This document shows, piece after piece, positions 1 through 9,069 of a stretch of 64,000 nucleotides of DNA (position 1 is its first letter; each line of letters opens with the position of its first letter). Both the position numbers and the translations under genes were made by a program. The notes below the pieces were generated by a model, which was given only the letters and a program-made list of their open reading frames with translations, was not told the DNA's origin and did not search any database. The stretch lies in NCBI GenBank assembly GCA_002483105.1, contig DLHG01000013.1, forward strand, positions 992,001-1,056,000, given 5' to 3'. This DNA is from Bacteroidetes bacterium UBA7674. Lineage in GTDB: Bacteria > Bacteroidota > Bacteroidia > Chitinophagales > Chitinophagaceae.

Positions 1-853
1 CTACAGCTATCAATCCACCTTCACCACCTAGCTTCACCAGCTTGTCTTTAATAACTGTATTACACGCCTCTTGCAACGATAATCCCTTGTACTCCATCAG
101 GCAGGAAACATCGTGTGCCACAACGGCCCTGAGAAAATACTCTCCATGTCCTGTACACGAAATGGCACAGGTAGCGTTATTGGCATAAGTACCCGCACCC
201 ACTACAGGGCTATCCCCTATCCTGCCAAACCTTTTATTGGTCATACCACCAGTGGAAGTTCCTCCTGCTATGTTTCCATGAACATCACAGGCCACCGCAC
301 CCACCGTACCAAACTTATGATCAGGATTCGGAGCTACGCCTTTCAGGTTATCTTCTTTATGATCGAGCTGGTAGAAATCACTGTCGCGAATCTCGAGCCA
401 TTGCTCATAACGCATTTTATTGAACAGGTATTCATCTGTCGCCATTTCTATACCCTGCTTCAAGGCAAACTCCGCCGCACCACTGCCACTCAGGAACACG
501 TGCCCCGAATGCAACATCACTTCTCTCGCCAGCGTTATCGGGTTCTTTATATTCCTTACACCAGCTATCGCACCGGCAGCCAATGTACTACCGTCCATTA
601 TCGCGGCATCCATTTCATTGATACCCTTCTTGGTGAACACCGAACCCTTGCCCGCGTTAAATATCGGGTTGTCTTCCAGCACAGTGATCGCAGCAACAAC
701 TGCATCTACTGAGCTACCACCGCCTTTCAATATCGCTGTGCCTTTATCCAACGCTGCAGTAAGCCCCGCTGTATATTCTTCCTCCTGTTGTTTGCTCATC
801 ATAGACGGAGTAATATTCCCCGCTCCACCATGTATGACTAATGTAAATGACAT
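1..853 (-). CDS. Isoaspartyl peptidase / type 2 L-asparaginase (C-terminus cut by window edge)
   Basis: Ntn-hydrolase of the plant-type asparaginase family, which cleaves isoaspartyl dipeptides and asparagine after self-cleavage into two subunits. The reading frame opens with an HGGAGN motif near residue 9. The autocleavage motif GTVGAVACD, whose Thr becomes the nucleophile, lies near residue 180, followed by GGTSTGGMTNK. About 284 residues are visible and the end lies outside the window. It starts 12 bases after the phosphoribosyltransferase gene, so the two are probably cotranscribed with the MacB-type gene upstream. The family call is firm; cytoplasmic versus periplasmic location is not decided, but no signal peptide is seen. 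Confidence 0.9.
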   Translation of the reverse strand, partial: MSFTLVIHGGAGNITPSMMSKQQEEEYTAGLTAALDKGTAILKGGGSSVDAVVAAITVLEDNPIFNAGKGSVFTKKGINEMDAAIMDGSTLAAGAIAGVRNIKNPITLAREVMLHSGHVFLSGSGAAEFALKQGIEMATDEYLFNKMRYEQWLEIRDSDFYQLDHKEDNLKGVAPNPDHKFGTVGAVACDVHGNIAGGTSTGGMTNKRFGRIGDSPVVGAGTYANNATCAISCTGHGEYFLRAVVAHDVSCLMEYKGLSLQEACNTVIKDKLVKLGGEGGLIAV

Positions 854-865
854 TCTAACAATTAT

Positions 866-1360
866 TTATTGCAGGTACGCTGCTGTGATTTCGTTATTAT
901 TTGCTTCTACAAGAATATGCTCTTGTATCGTTGTAGCTATAGTGTGCCCCACTATATCCGGAGACACTGGGAACTCTTTATGTTTCCTGTCCACAAGAAC
1001 GGCTATCATTATCTTCTTCAGTTCAAAGTTCAATAGTGGACGCAAAGCATACAACAAGGTCTTGCCTGAATTAGCCACATCGTCTACCAATATCACAGAG
1101 CGGCCATTAAGATCTGCGTCCAGTGTTATCTCTTCCGAAAGCGGATTGCGTTTGTTCATCTTTATATGAGCCACCTCTACTTTCATGGGCGATATCTGCC
1201 TCAGTCTTCCGGCAAGGTTTTCCGCAACGGCCAGTCCGCCACCGTGTACACCTACCAGTATTACCGACTGCTCATTGCTGTTATGCTCCCATATCTGGTA
1301 AGCCATACGTTGCAGTTTGCGGTCAATGCGTTCTTTGTCTAAGATAAGTTGTCTGTCCAT
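866..1360 (-). CDS. PyrR-like phosphoribosyltransferase domain protein
   Basis: A 164-residue type I phosphoribosyltransferase. The PRPP-binding loop VILVDDVANSGKT is at about residues 89-101, with the pyrophosphate loop GVHGGG near 38-43. Length and N-terminus resemble PyrR or a hypoxanthine-type transferase. No pyrimidine genes are nearby, so I do not assign pyrR. It lies 3 bases after the permease gene and 12 bases before the isoaspartyl peptidase gene, which suggests one transcript. Confidence 0.85.
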   Translation of the reverse strand: MDRQLILDKERIDRKLQRMAYQIWEHNSNEQSVILVGVHGGGLAVAENLAGRLRQISPMKVEVAHIKMNKRNPLSEEITLDADLNGRSVILVDDVANSGKTLLYALRPLLNFELKKIMIAVLVDRKHKEFPVSPDIVGHTIATTIQEHILVEANNNEITAAYLQ

Positions 1361-1363
1361 TGT

Positions 1364-2620
1364 TTAATGTGATCTTATAGCTACTACCGGGTCAAGCCTT
1401 GATGCTGCCCTCGCAGGTATAAAACCTGAAAGTACACCTACCAAAGCCGATATGCCAATACCAATACCAAAATTTTTCACAGAGAGCGTTACAGCAAAGT
1501 CCAGGCCGTAAGTCAGCACCAAACTCAATGCTAATACTATTACTATGCCTATCAACCCGCCCATCAGGCACAAGGTAATCGCTTCTACTAAAAATTCCAT
1601 AAGTATGCTGCTGCTGCGGGCCCCAACAGCCTTCTTCAGGCCTATTACTTTTGTTCGTTCCCTTACGGTTACAAACATGATATTGGCGATACCAAAAGAC
1701 CCTACGATCAGTGAGAACCCGCCAATTATAGCCCCTATTACATTTATCATAGCAAACATCATATCCAGCCGCTCCGATATCTGGCTGAGCTGGTTGATGG
1801 CGAAATCATTGGGTTGCCCAGGCCTTACCTTTCGTTCTCTTCTCAGCGCACCTTCCACTTCATACTGCACGTCCACAATATTCTTTCCTGCTGCTGCTTT
1901 TATCATCAGTGTAGGATCATAGTTCAGCGAACCTACATCTATCAACCCTGAAGCCGCTGCATTGTAAGCAAAAATGACACCATTGTCAAAATTGAAGCCC
2001 GCCATATTCTGTCCCGATTTCTTCATTACTCCTACGACAGTGAACTTCCTGCCTAAAAATGACACCGGTGTACCCACAGCATTTATGTTACCCGCATACA
2101 GATTCTTATATACCTCATCACCCAGTACTACCACATTCCTTCCGCCCTCCAGTTCGGGATACGACAGGTACCTGCCTTGTGCTATTTCTATGTTCTGTAT
2201 TTTATCAAAATCATTGGTCACAGCATAGCCGGTCACATCTTCTACTTCCTGCTCTCTGTGTTTTACACTCATCCGCTTGTTCAGGGCAAGGGTGGCAAAT
2301 GCCACATCAGGTACGTTCCGTTCTATGCTCTTTAGTTCCTTCAGGCTCATGCTCGGTCTGCGCCAGAACTCCCACCACTTATATTCACCACCTTCGTCCA
2401 TCCACGGCCAGCGGCCAACATACAGCACGTCATTGCCTAATGTAGAAACTTCAGTTTCTATATTTTTTTTCATACTATCAAGTACCGTAAGTACAGCTAT
2501 AATACAGAAGATGCCAATGGTAATACCCAGCAGGGAGAGGAAAGTACGCAGCTTATTAGCCCTTAGCTCATTAAAAGCCTGGATGACACTGGTTATTATG
2601 AGCTGGAACGAGCTGTGCAT
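1364..2620 (-). CDS. MacB-type ABC transporter permease (FtsX-like)
   Basis: A 418-residue protein with the MacB layout: an N-terminal membrane helix with the RANKLRTFLSLLGI motif at about 20-35, a large periplasmic domain, then three C-terminal helices with VRERTKVIGLKKAVGA, typical of FtsX domains. No ATPase gene is adjacent, so the partner is elsewhere. I chose ATG 2620 over the TTG at 2632 because a perfect -7 box, TAAATTTG, covers 2637-2630 and overlaps that TTG; the message would then be nearly leaderless. The substrate cannot be told from sequence. Confidence 0.88.
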   Translation of the reverse strand: MHSSFQLIITSVIQAFNELRANKLRTFLSLLGITIGIFCIIAVLTVLDSMKKNIETEVSTLGNDVLYVGRWPWMDEGGEYKWWEFWRRPSMSLKELKSIERNVPDVAFATLALNKRMSVKHREQEVEDVTGYAVTNDFDKIQNIEIAQGRYLSYPELEGGRNVVVLGDEVYKNLYAGNINAVGTPVSFLGRKFTVVGVMKKSGQNMAGFNFDNGVIFAYNAAASGLIDVGSLNYDPTLMIKAAAGKNIVDVQYEVEGALRRERKVRPGQPNDFAINQLSQISERLDMMFAMINVIGAIIGGFSLIVGSFGIANIMFVTVRERTKVIGLKKAVGARSSSILMEFLVEAITLCLMGGLIGIVIVLALSLVLTYGLDFAVTLSVKNFGIGIGISALVGVLSGFIPARAASRLDPVVAIRSH

Positions 2621-2629
2621 AGAACAAAG

Positions 2630-2637
2630 CAAATTTA
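2630..2637 (-). promoter_or_regulatory. -7 box TAAATTTG of the MacB-type gene
   Basis: Exact match to the Bacteroidota -7 consensus TAnnTTTG on the minus strand, only 9 bases before ATG 2620. A normally spaced transcription start would fall almost at the start codon. Confidence 0.5.
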
Positions 2638-2697
2638 ATGCTTTGTTGCTATGCGGTGTATATCATTTTTCAGGTATTCTGCTTTCTATGAGAAAGG

Positions 2698-3303
2698 TCA
2701 CTTAAGCAGCTTTATCTCAGGTGTATACACAGTAATGGTATCTCCATCCGCCTGGGCAAGCCTAATGGTGAATATGTGTCTGCCGGTATCCAACGGTGCT
2801 GCATCTAAGTGAAAACTGCACGCTACACTTACACTCTCAGGGCCGTTATAGGTTTCCACTTTATGAAAACCATCAGAAGTGAACAATTCATTCAGAGTAC
2901 TACCGGCAGGATGCGAAGCATCATAATCTTTATTACTGTAGATATTATATGCTACAATAGAATCACGACCAAGGAATACCGGGCATGGGGCGTACGAAAG
3001 TGCATTGGCTGTAGGGAAAAGGGATATATTGTTTTGTTTCCGTTCCGGCTTATAACAAATGGAGCTATTCCCAAAGAATTTCAGATCGATCCGAAGGCCG
3101 GTTGCATTTGCATAATAATTCGGCCCATCAAGTTCATCGCCATACAACTCGTCATATAATTGCAGGGATGAGGAATCTACAAAAAGACAGGTAGGTGGGA
3201 TGCAACGTTGTTCATACGTTTCAGGCTGGCACGACGAGAATACAGATAATAAGGTATTGACACAGAACAGAGTCAATACAACAAGGAATCCTTTTTTGTA
3301 CAT
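2698..3303 (-). CDS. Putative lipoprotein, unknown function
   Basis: A 201-residue protein beginning with a lipoprotein signal: MYKKG, a hydrophobic run, then a lipobox ending LSVFSSC with Cys near 24. The rest is soluble with several cysteines (CIPPTC, ICYKP, APCP). I do not recognise the family. It sits alone between the MacB-type gene and the divergent MFS gene, and is probably anchored in the inner or outer membrane. Confidence 0.7.
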   Translation of the reverse strand: MYKKGFLVVLTLFCVNTLLSVFSSCQPETYEQRCIPPTCLFVDSSSLQLYDELYGDELDGPNYYANATGLRIDLKFFGNSSICYKPERKQNNISLFPTANALSYAPCPVFLGRDSIVAYNIYSNKDYDASHPAGSTLNELFTSDGFHKVETYNGPESVSVACSFHLDAAPLDTGRHIFTIRLAQADGDTITVYTPEIKLLK

Positions 3304-3375
3304 AAGGTGGTTTTATAGTTCTTATGATTTCTTTAACAATATCTATGCCAAATAACAATCATCTCTATTTAACCC

Positions 3376-3383
3376 TAAATTTG
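3376..3383 (+). promoter_or_regulatory. -7 box TAAATTTG of the MFS gene
   Basis: Perfect TAnnTTTG match 20 bases before the TTG start at 3404. It supports that start, with a very short 5' leader. Confidence 0.5.
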
Positions 3384-3403
3384 TAACGTAAACAAAACAT
3401 CAT

Positions 3404-4732
3404 TTGAGCCTCGCCATAAAGTTCCTGCTCAAAAACAGGGCGCTGAGATATACCCACTTCCGCAATTACCTGCTCATGCGCCTCACGCTGATACTATCCC
3501 TGCATATGCAGATAACGCTGGTGAGCTATATGGTGTATAAACTAACGAAGGATGCATTCTCCGTAGGCATGATGGGGTTGGCAGAGGTAATACCCGCCAT
3601 CGGCTTCTCGTTAGTTTCAGGACACTTCGTAGATACCAGGGAGAAGAAAGGACTCTTGGTGAAATGTGTTGTAGGCTATATGCTCCTGTCAGCCTTTTAT
3701 TTCCTACTATCATTACCCTCCTTTCAATCATATACGGGAGTTGACTTCACGGTTTGGCTTATATATGCAGGTGTTTTCTTTGGTGGGTTTCTGAGGGCTT
3801 TTGTCAGCCCATCTGCATTTGCGTTTATGGGACAGCTTGTTCCAAGAAAGCAGTACCAGAATGCCACTACCTGGAGCAGTACTTCATGGCAGGCTGGTGC
3901 AGTAATTGGTCCCTTGGTCGGTGGGTTTGTATTGGCGGCCAGCGATTTCACTTTCAGTATGGCAGCTATACTCTGTATTCAGATTATACCACTATTTGCC
4001 ATATTGCGCATACCAAGGCATCCACACAATGCTCCTGCCAGGAAAGAACCTATTATGAAAAGCCTCGGCGAAGGGCTCAACTTTGTTTTTCGCACACAGG
4101 TAATACTCTCAACACTGGCGTTGGATATGTTCGCGGTATTATTTGGGGGAGCAGTGGCTTTACTTCCCGTCTTTGCCGATGAGATATTAAAGACCGGCGA
4201 AATAGGCTATGGATGGATGCGTGCTGCACCGGGAATAGGCACTGTTATTACTCTTGCAATACTCTCATTCGCTCCGCTAAAGAAAAACGCAGGTAAAAAA
4301 CTTTTTGCCTGTATAGCAGGCTTCGGCGTCACCACTATCATTTTCGGCTTATGCGCTGAGATCGGCGGTACTCATTCCCTTTTCTCTATAGCCAACTTCC
4401 ATATCTCCGGCGGCTTCTTATTAGCGTTCAGTATGCTGATGATAGGTGGCGCACTCGATGGCGTAAGTGTGGTTATCAGGGGAACTATTTTGCAACTGTA
4501 CACACCTGATAATATGCGGGGACGTGTGGCGGCAGTCAATACAATGTTCATCAGCTCCTCCAACGAATTGGGCGCTTTAGAAAGTGGCTTTACTGCCAAG
4601 CTGATGGGTACCGTTCCCGCAGTTATATTTGGCGGTTGTATGACGATGGTCGTGGTAGGTGTTACCTATGTTGCAGCCCCCATGCTACGGGCTTTAAAAC
4701 TCAACCCTTCGGACTCGGAGAGTAAAACATAA
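3404..4732 (+). CDS. MFS transporter (EntS-like, MFS_3 type)
   Basis: A 442-residue major facilitator with about 12 membrane segments. The loop after helix 2 reads GHFVDTREKKG, as in MFS motif A, and AGVFFGGFLRAFVSPSAFAF resembles the EntS/MFS_3 group of exporters. The start is TTG 3404, supported by the -7 box upstream. The only good alternative, an ATG near residue 25, would remove part of the conserved N-terminus. The 3' end overlaps the convergent DUF486 gene by 32 bases. The substrate is unknown. Confidence 0.88.
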   Translation: MSLAIKFLLKNRALRYTHFRNYLLMRLTLILSLHMQITLVSYMVYKLTKDAFSVGMMGLAEVIPAIGFSLVSGHFVDTREKKGLLVKCVVGYMLLSAFYFLLSLPSFQSYTGVDFTVWLIYAGVFFGGFLRAFVSPSAFAFMGQLVPRKQYQNATTWSSTSWQAGAVIGPLVGGFVLAASDFTFSMAAILCIQIIPLFAILRIPRHPHNAPARKEPIMKSLGEGLNFVFRTQVILSTLALDMFAVLFGGAVALLPVFADEILKTGEIGYGWMRAAPGIGTVITLAILSFAPLKKNAGKKLFACIAGFGVTTIIFGLCAEIGGTHSLFSIANFHISGGFLLAFSMLMIGGALDGVSVVIRGTILQLYTPDNMRGRVAAVNTMFISSSNELGALESGFTAKLMGTVPAVIFGGCMTMVVVGVTYVAAPMLRALKLNPSDSESKT

Positions 4733-5054
4733 AATACACTGCGCCCATTATGAACAGGAATGCTACTATATAGTTCCACTTCAATGGCTCGTTCAGGTAG
4801 AAGATAGCAAATACACCAAACACCACCAGCGATACTACTTCCTGTATTGTCTTCAATTGAAAGGGAGAAAAACCCTCTTTTTGTCCGAAGACATTATTGG
4901 CCGGCACCATAAAGCAGTATTCAAAAAAGGCAATACCCCAACTGATAAGTATCAGCCTGATAATCGGTGTATCTGCGCTATTTTTCTTTAAGTGACCATA
5001 CCAGGCATAGGTCATAAATATATTGGAGGCCACAAGGCAGAGTATTGTACGCAT
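4701..5054 (-). CDS. DUF486 / DMT-like small membrane protein
   Basis: A 117-residue protein with four predicted membrane helices and the DUF486 features FMTYAWYGHLK, WGIAFFEYCFMVPANN and an N-terminal helix with Asn. Length is normal for the family, which is distantly related to drug/metabolite transporters; no substrate is established. Its last 32 bases overlap the end of the convergent MFS gene. Confidence 0.88.
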   Translation of the reverse strand: MRTILCLVASNIFMTYAWYGHLKKNSADTPIIRLILISWGIAFFEYCFMVPANNVFGQKEGFSPFQLKTIQEVVSLVVFGVFAIFYLNEPLKWNYIVAFLFIMGAVYFMFYSPSPKG

Positions 5055-5129
5055 AGCAAAGGCAAATGTAAAAGAAAAAGCGTTGAGGTTTACACCCCAA
5101 CGCTTACGGATAATTCATCTTGGCTATAA

Positions 5130-7757
5130 CTATTCTTGTCCTGCCGTTTCAGCCTTTCCCTCGTTCCTTATCACTACTACCCCGTCAAATACATCTATCA
5201 ATACAGGTTTGCTTTTATCTATTTCCCCGCCTATTATCTTTTTGCTGAGCAGGTTAATCACATCTTTCTGTATCACTCTTTTCAGTGGCCTTGCACCATA
5301 CTGCGGATCAAAACCTCGTTGCACCATATAGTCCATTGCATAGTCGGTGAATTGGAGGTCTATTCCTTGTTGCAATAGCTGGTCTCTTAATTGCTCCAGT
5401 TGTATACGGATGATACCTTTTATCTCTTTCCTCAGCAGTGGGCGGAACATGATCACATCGTCTACCCTGTTCAGGAATTCCGGGCGCATAGCCTGTTTCA
5501 GCACATCCATCACCTGTTCCTTGGTTGCTTCTACTACTTCGTCTATGTCTTTCCCTTCCAGCTCAGCAAAGTTCTCCTGTATTATATGGCTACCCATATT
5601 GCTGGTCATGATGATGATGGTATTTTTAAAGTTCACCACCCTGCCCTTGTTATCGGTCAGTCGGCCATCATCCAGCACTTGCAACAGTACATTAAACGTA
5701 TCGGGATGCGCTTTTTCAATTTCATCCAGTAATATCACCGAGTAAGGTTTACGCCTTACAGCTTCTGTCAATTGACCACCCTCATCATATCCCACATATC
5801 CCGGAGGCGCGCCTACCAGCCTGCTTACTGCATGCTTTTCCTGGTACTCACTCATATCTATACGGGTCATCATGCTGTCGTCATCGAAGAGTACTTCCGC
5901 CAATGCTTTAGCCAGTTCTGTCTTACCTACACCCGTTGTTCCCAGGAAGATGAATGAACCTATCGGTTTCCTCGGGTCGTGCAATCCTGCTCGTCCTCTG
6001 CGTATCGCGTCTGCTACCGCTACTATAGCTTCGTCTTGCCCTACCACACGTTTGTGCAGTTCATCTTCAAGGTTCAGCAGTTTATCCCGTTCACTTTGCA
6101 GCATACGTTGTACAGGTATCCCTGTTGCTTTGGCTACGTTCTCAGCTATATCTTCCGCATCTACTTCTTCCTTCAGCAGGCGTTTGTGCTGGCCATCCAT
6201 TTCATCCAGTTGCTTGCCCAGTTCCACTATCGTCGCCTCTTCATCCTTCATCTTGCCGTAGCGTATTTCTGCTACGCGTCCATAGTCACCTTCACGTTCT
6301 GCTTGTTCTGCTTCCAGTTTCAGGTGTTCTATACTCGTCTTGCTCTTGTTGATCTTGTCAACTATCTCCTTTTCTTCCAGCCACTTTGCTTTCAGGGTAT
6401 CCCTCTGTACAGACAGTAGTGATATTTCCTGACCCAGTTCTTTCAGCTTGCTATCATCGTTCTCACGCTTTATGGCTTCTCTTTCTATTTCCAGTTGACG
6501 GATCCTGCGTTCCAGTTCATCCAGTTCTTCCGGCATAGAGTTCATCTCCAGCTTCAGCTTGGCGGCACTCTCGTCTATCAGGTCAATGGCTTTATCGGGT
6601 AAGAACCTGTCGGTTATATACCTGTGCGACAATTCCACTGCGGCGATAATAGCCTCATCTTTTATCTGCACCTGGTGATGGCTTTCATACCTGTCCTTCA
6701 GTCCGCGCAGAATGGAAATTGCATCTTCAGGTGTTGGCTCATCTACCAGCACTCTTTGGAAACGGCGTTCAAGGGCTTTATCTTTTTCAAAGTATTTCTG
6801 GTATTCATTCAGTGTGGTCGCACCTATCGCCCTTAGCTCGCCACGGGCCAATGCAGGTTTCAGTATATTAGCTGCATCCATCGCACCTTCCATGGCACCT
6901 GCACCTATCAGCGTATGTATCTCGTCTATGAACAGGATGATCTCTCCATCGCTATCCGCCACTTCCTTCACCACGGCCTTAAGTCGTTCTTCAAACTCAC
7001 CACGATACTTCGCACCGGCCATCAACGCGCCCATATCCAACGCATAGATGATCTTCGATTTCAGGTTGTCCGGCACGTCACCATTAATGATACGGTGCGC
7101 CAGTCCTTCTATAATGGCTGTCTTACCTACACCCGGCTCACCCACCAGTATGGGGTTGTTCTTCGAGCGGCGGGATAGGATATGCAACGTCCTGCGTATT
7201 TCCTCATCACGGCCTATCACCGGGTCCAGCTTGCCATTTCGGGCAAGTTCGTTCAGGTTCTTACCATAGCGCTCCAGCGAGTTATACTGCTGGTCGGTTG
7301 TCTGGGATTTAACGGTACTGCCTTTTCTTAGTTCTTTGATCGCTGCGGTCAATCCTTTCTCAGTCAACCCTGCGTCTTTCAATATCTTCCCTGCTTCGTC
7401 ATTCACTTGCAGTAACGCTATCAGCAAATGCTCAGGTGTCACAAATTCATCCCCGAATGTTTTCAGGATATTGGCGGTACGTAGTATGGCGCTATTCAGC
7501 TCACGGCTCACATTCTGTGCCGGTTCGCCATTAGGCATTTTAGGTAGCTTTTGTATCAGCTCCTTTACTTTCCCTTCCACGAAGGGTATGTTCACATTGT
7601 TCTTCTTTAATAGATAGGATATCGGCCCATCGGCATCATCCAGCAACGCCTGTAGCAGGTGTGCCGTTTCAATAACGGGGTTTTGGTTATTAAAGGCCAC
7701 TTGTTGTGCCTGTTGCACTATCTCCTGGGCCTTTATCGTAAAGCTGTTCAAATTCAT
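5130..7757 (-). CDS. clpB: ATP-dependent disaggregase ClpB
   Basis: An 875-residue Hsp100 disaggregase, which works with DnaK to resolubilise aggregates. Order: N-domain repeats (about 1-150), AAA1 with Walker A GEPGVGKT near 205, a coiled-coil middle domain (about 400-530, rich in Glu/Lys), and AAA2 with Walker A GTTGVGKT near 604. The middle domain separates ClpB from ClpA and ClpC. The frame is open for 33 more codons upstream, but the conserved N-terminus begins MNLNSFT, so I place the start at 7757. It is divergent from the OmpA-domain gene. Confidence 0.97.
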   Translation of the reverse strand: MNLNSFTIKAQEIVQQAQQVAFNNQNPVIETAHLLQALLDDADGPISYLLKKNNVNIPFVEGKVKELIQKLPKMPNGEPAQNVSRELNSAILRTANILKTFGDEFVTPEHLLIALLQVNDEAGKILKDAGLTEKGLTAAIKELRKGSTVKSQTTDQQYNSLERYGKNLNELARNGKLDPVIGRDEEIRRTLHILSRRSKNNPILVGEPGVGKTAIIEGLAHRIINGDVPDNLKSKIIYALDMGALMAGAKYRGEFEERLKAVVKEVADSDGEIILFIDEIHTLIGAGAMEGAMDAANILKPALARGELRAIGATTLNEYQKYFEKDKALERRFQRVLVDEPTPEDAISILRGLKDRYESHHQVQIKDEAIIAAVELSHRYITDRFLPDKAIDLIDESAAKLKLEMNSMPEELDELERRIRQLEIEREAIKRENDDSKLKELGQEISLLSVQRDTLKAKWLEEKEIVDKINKSKTSIEHLKLEAEQAEREGDYGRVAEIRYGKMKDEEATIVELGKQLDEMDGQHKRLLKEEVDAEDIAENVAKATGIPVQRMLQSERDKLLNLEDELHKRVVGQDEAIVAVADAIRRGRAGLHDPRKPIGSFIFLGTTGVGKTELAKALAEVLFDDDSMMTRIDMSEYQEKHAVSRLVGAPPGYVGYDEGGQLTEAVRRKPYSVILLDEIEKAHPDTFNVLLQVLDDGRLTDNKGRVVNFKNTIIIMTSNMGSHIIQENFAELEGKDIDEVVEATKEQVMDVLKQAMRPEFLNRVDDVIMFRPLLRKEIKGIIRIQLEQLRDQLLQQGIDLQFTDYAMDYMVQRGFDPQYGARPLKRVIQKDVINLLSKKIIGGEIDKSKPVLIDVFDGVVVIRNEGKAETAGQE

Positions 7758-7802
7758 ATTCTTGGTTTCTTCTACTTCATTGCATAAAAAATGTTCCAAA
7801 AT

Positions 7803-7815
7803 GTGCGATTCGCAC
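7803..7815. promoter_or_regulatory. Palindrome GTGCGA-T-TCGCAC upstream of clpB
   Basis: A perfect 6-bp inverted repeat with one central base, 46 bases upstream of the clpB start and about 50 bases downstream of a -7 box. A second inverted repeat, AAAACAT with ATGTTTT, lies at 7834-7861. Either could be an operator or form a leader hairpin. Neither matches the CIRCE or HAIR heat-shock operators. Confidence 0.35.
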
Positions 7816-7863
7816 TTATTGTCAGATACTCGCAAAACATTAAGACAAAGCGTCATGTTTTAT

Positions 7864-7871
7864 CAAATTTA
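7864..7871 (-). promoter_or_regulatory. -7 box TAAATTTG, putative clpB promoter
   Basis: Perfect TAnnTTTG match on the minus strand. It gives clpB a 5' leader of about 100 bases that contains both palindromes in this gap. Confidence 0.45.
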
Positions 7872-7918
7872 CCTGAATAATTAGCAGTCACATCATCTCA
7901 CCACTCAGGCTATTCCTA

Positions 7919-7926
7919 TATTTTTG
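7919..7926 (+). promoter_or_regulatory. -7 box TATTTTTG of the OmpA-domain gene
   Basis: Perfect TAnnTTTG match 31 bases before ATG 7957. It argues against the upstream TTG at 7924, which lies inside the box. Confidence 0.45.
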
Positions 7927-7956
7927 CTAACTTGCTATCATATTTCGGTCACACAC

Positions 7957-9063
7957 ATGCTTAAAGGTATCCTCACTTCTATCTTTATGGTATTAGGCAC
8001 ATATTGTTATGCTGCCTCCGGGGATACTACACGTCTTTACTTCGACCTGGATGTTGACTCCCTATCTAATACTTCAAAACAAAAACTGAACGTTTTCCTA
8101 CGCAACAGTACCATAGATGCCAATAAAAGCATCATGATCATCGGCTATTCCGATTACCTGGGTACCGAGGATTATAATATCGTTCTTTCAAAGGAAAGGG
8201 CCCGCAATGTTGCCTACTTTCTGCTGGAAAATGATGTGCCGGAACAAAACATTACACTCTGCATGGGCAGGGGTAAAATAGAGCGCAAGAATATATCCGG
8301 TGGTGGTGGTTATGCAAGTGACAGGCGCGTTGACCTGGTAATGGTTGACAAGCCAAGAAAACCTGCAGTTAAAAAATCTACCCCGACCATTCCTCCGAAA
8401 GATCCCATGGACGTAAATGTGGTAATGAAACCTGGCCAACGAAAAGAGCCTATTGATGAGGAATTCAGAAACATCCCCCTCTATCGCAATCCCCCGGATA
8501 CCAAACCTAAGAAGCCGGGAACAAGCTATAAATTGAATGACTCGGGCAACTTATATGTTGTAATGCGCCCGGGTGGAGAGAAACAGGAACTACCCCCTGA
8601 AATGACAACAGCGCTTAATGCTACGCCACAAAATACCAACACTATAAATCCTTATACTTCTAAGAACGAGATCGACATCAGTGCCGTTAAAACAGGCGAA
8701 ACTTTTGTGCTGAAGAATATATATTTCTTTCCGCAGTCACATACGGTAAAAGACGAGTCTATTCCTGAAATGGAAAAACTGGCTAACGTACTTAAGCGTA
8801 ATCCTAAAGTTAAAATACAGGTAGAAGGCCACATTTGTTGTGTCCTTGATTTTCCCGATGCTTTTGATGTAGACGCACAAGACAATCATTTGTCTGTTAA
8901 CAGGTCTAAGTATATATACGACTATCTCTTGAGTAAGGGCATTTCCAAAGACCGCTTGAATTTTGTTGGCTTTGGCCGTTCACGACCTATAGTTGAATTT
9001 GAGAAATCTGAAGAAGAAGCGGATAAAAACCGCCGTGTGGAAATAAGGATTCTTGAGAAGTAA
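7957..9063 (+). CDS. Secreted protein with two OmpA-like domains
   Basis: A 368-residue protein with a signal peptide (MLKGILTSIF to about residue 22). It has two OmpA-C-like peptidoglycan-binding domains: the first at about 25-130 (YFDLDVDSL, GYSDYLGTEDYN, SDRRVDL) and the second at about 255-368 (EGHICC, LSVNRSKYIYDYL, GFGRSRP, NRRVEI). The linker carries two copies of a short pattern, VVMKPGQRKEPIDEE and VVMRPGGEKQELPPE. No barrel precedes the domains, so it may be periplasmic or surface-attached. Start chosen at ATG 7957 because the TTG at 7924 lies within the promoter. It ends 6 bases from the convergent gene. Confidence 0.8.
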   Translation: MLKGILTSIFMVLGTYCYAASGDTTRLYFDLDVDSLSNTSKQKLNVFLRNSTIDANKSIMIIGYSDYLGTEDYNIVLSKERARNVAYFLLENDVPEQNITLCMGRGKIERKNISGGGGYASDRRVDLVMVDKPRKPAVKKSTPTIPPKDPMDVNVVMKPGQRKEPIDEEFRNIPLYRNPPDTKPKKPGTSYKLNDSGNLYVVMRPGGEKQELPPEMTTALNATPQNTNTINPYTSKNEIDISAVKTGETFVLKNIYFFPQSHTVKDESIPEMEKLANVLKRNPKVKIQVEGHICCVLDFPDAFDVDAQDNHLSVNRSKYIYDYLLSKGISKDRLNFVGFGRSRPIVEFEKSEEEADKNRRVEIRILEK

Positions 9064-9069
9064 TTCCCT

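Noticed and set aside
420..1169. 249-residue plus-strand frame
   Set aside because: Lies over the isoaspartyl peptidase and phosphoribosyltransferase genes on the other strand, both of which have clear motifs.
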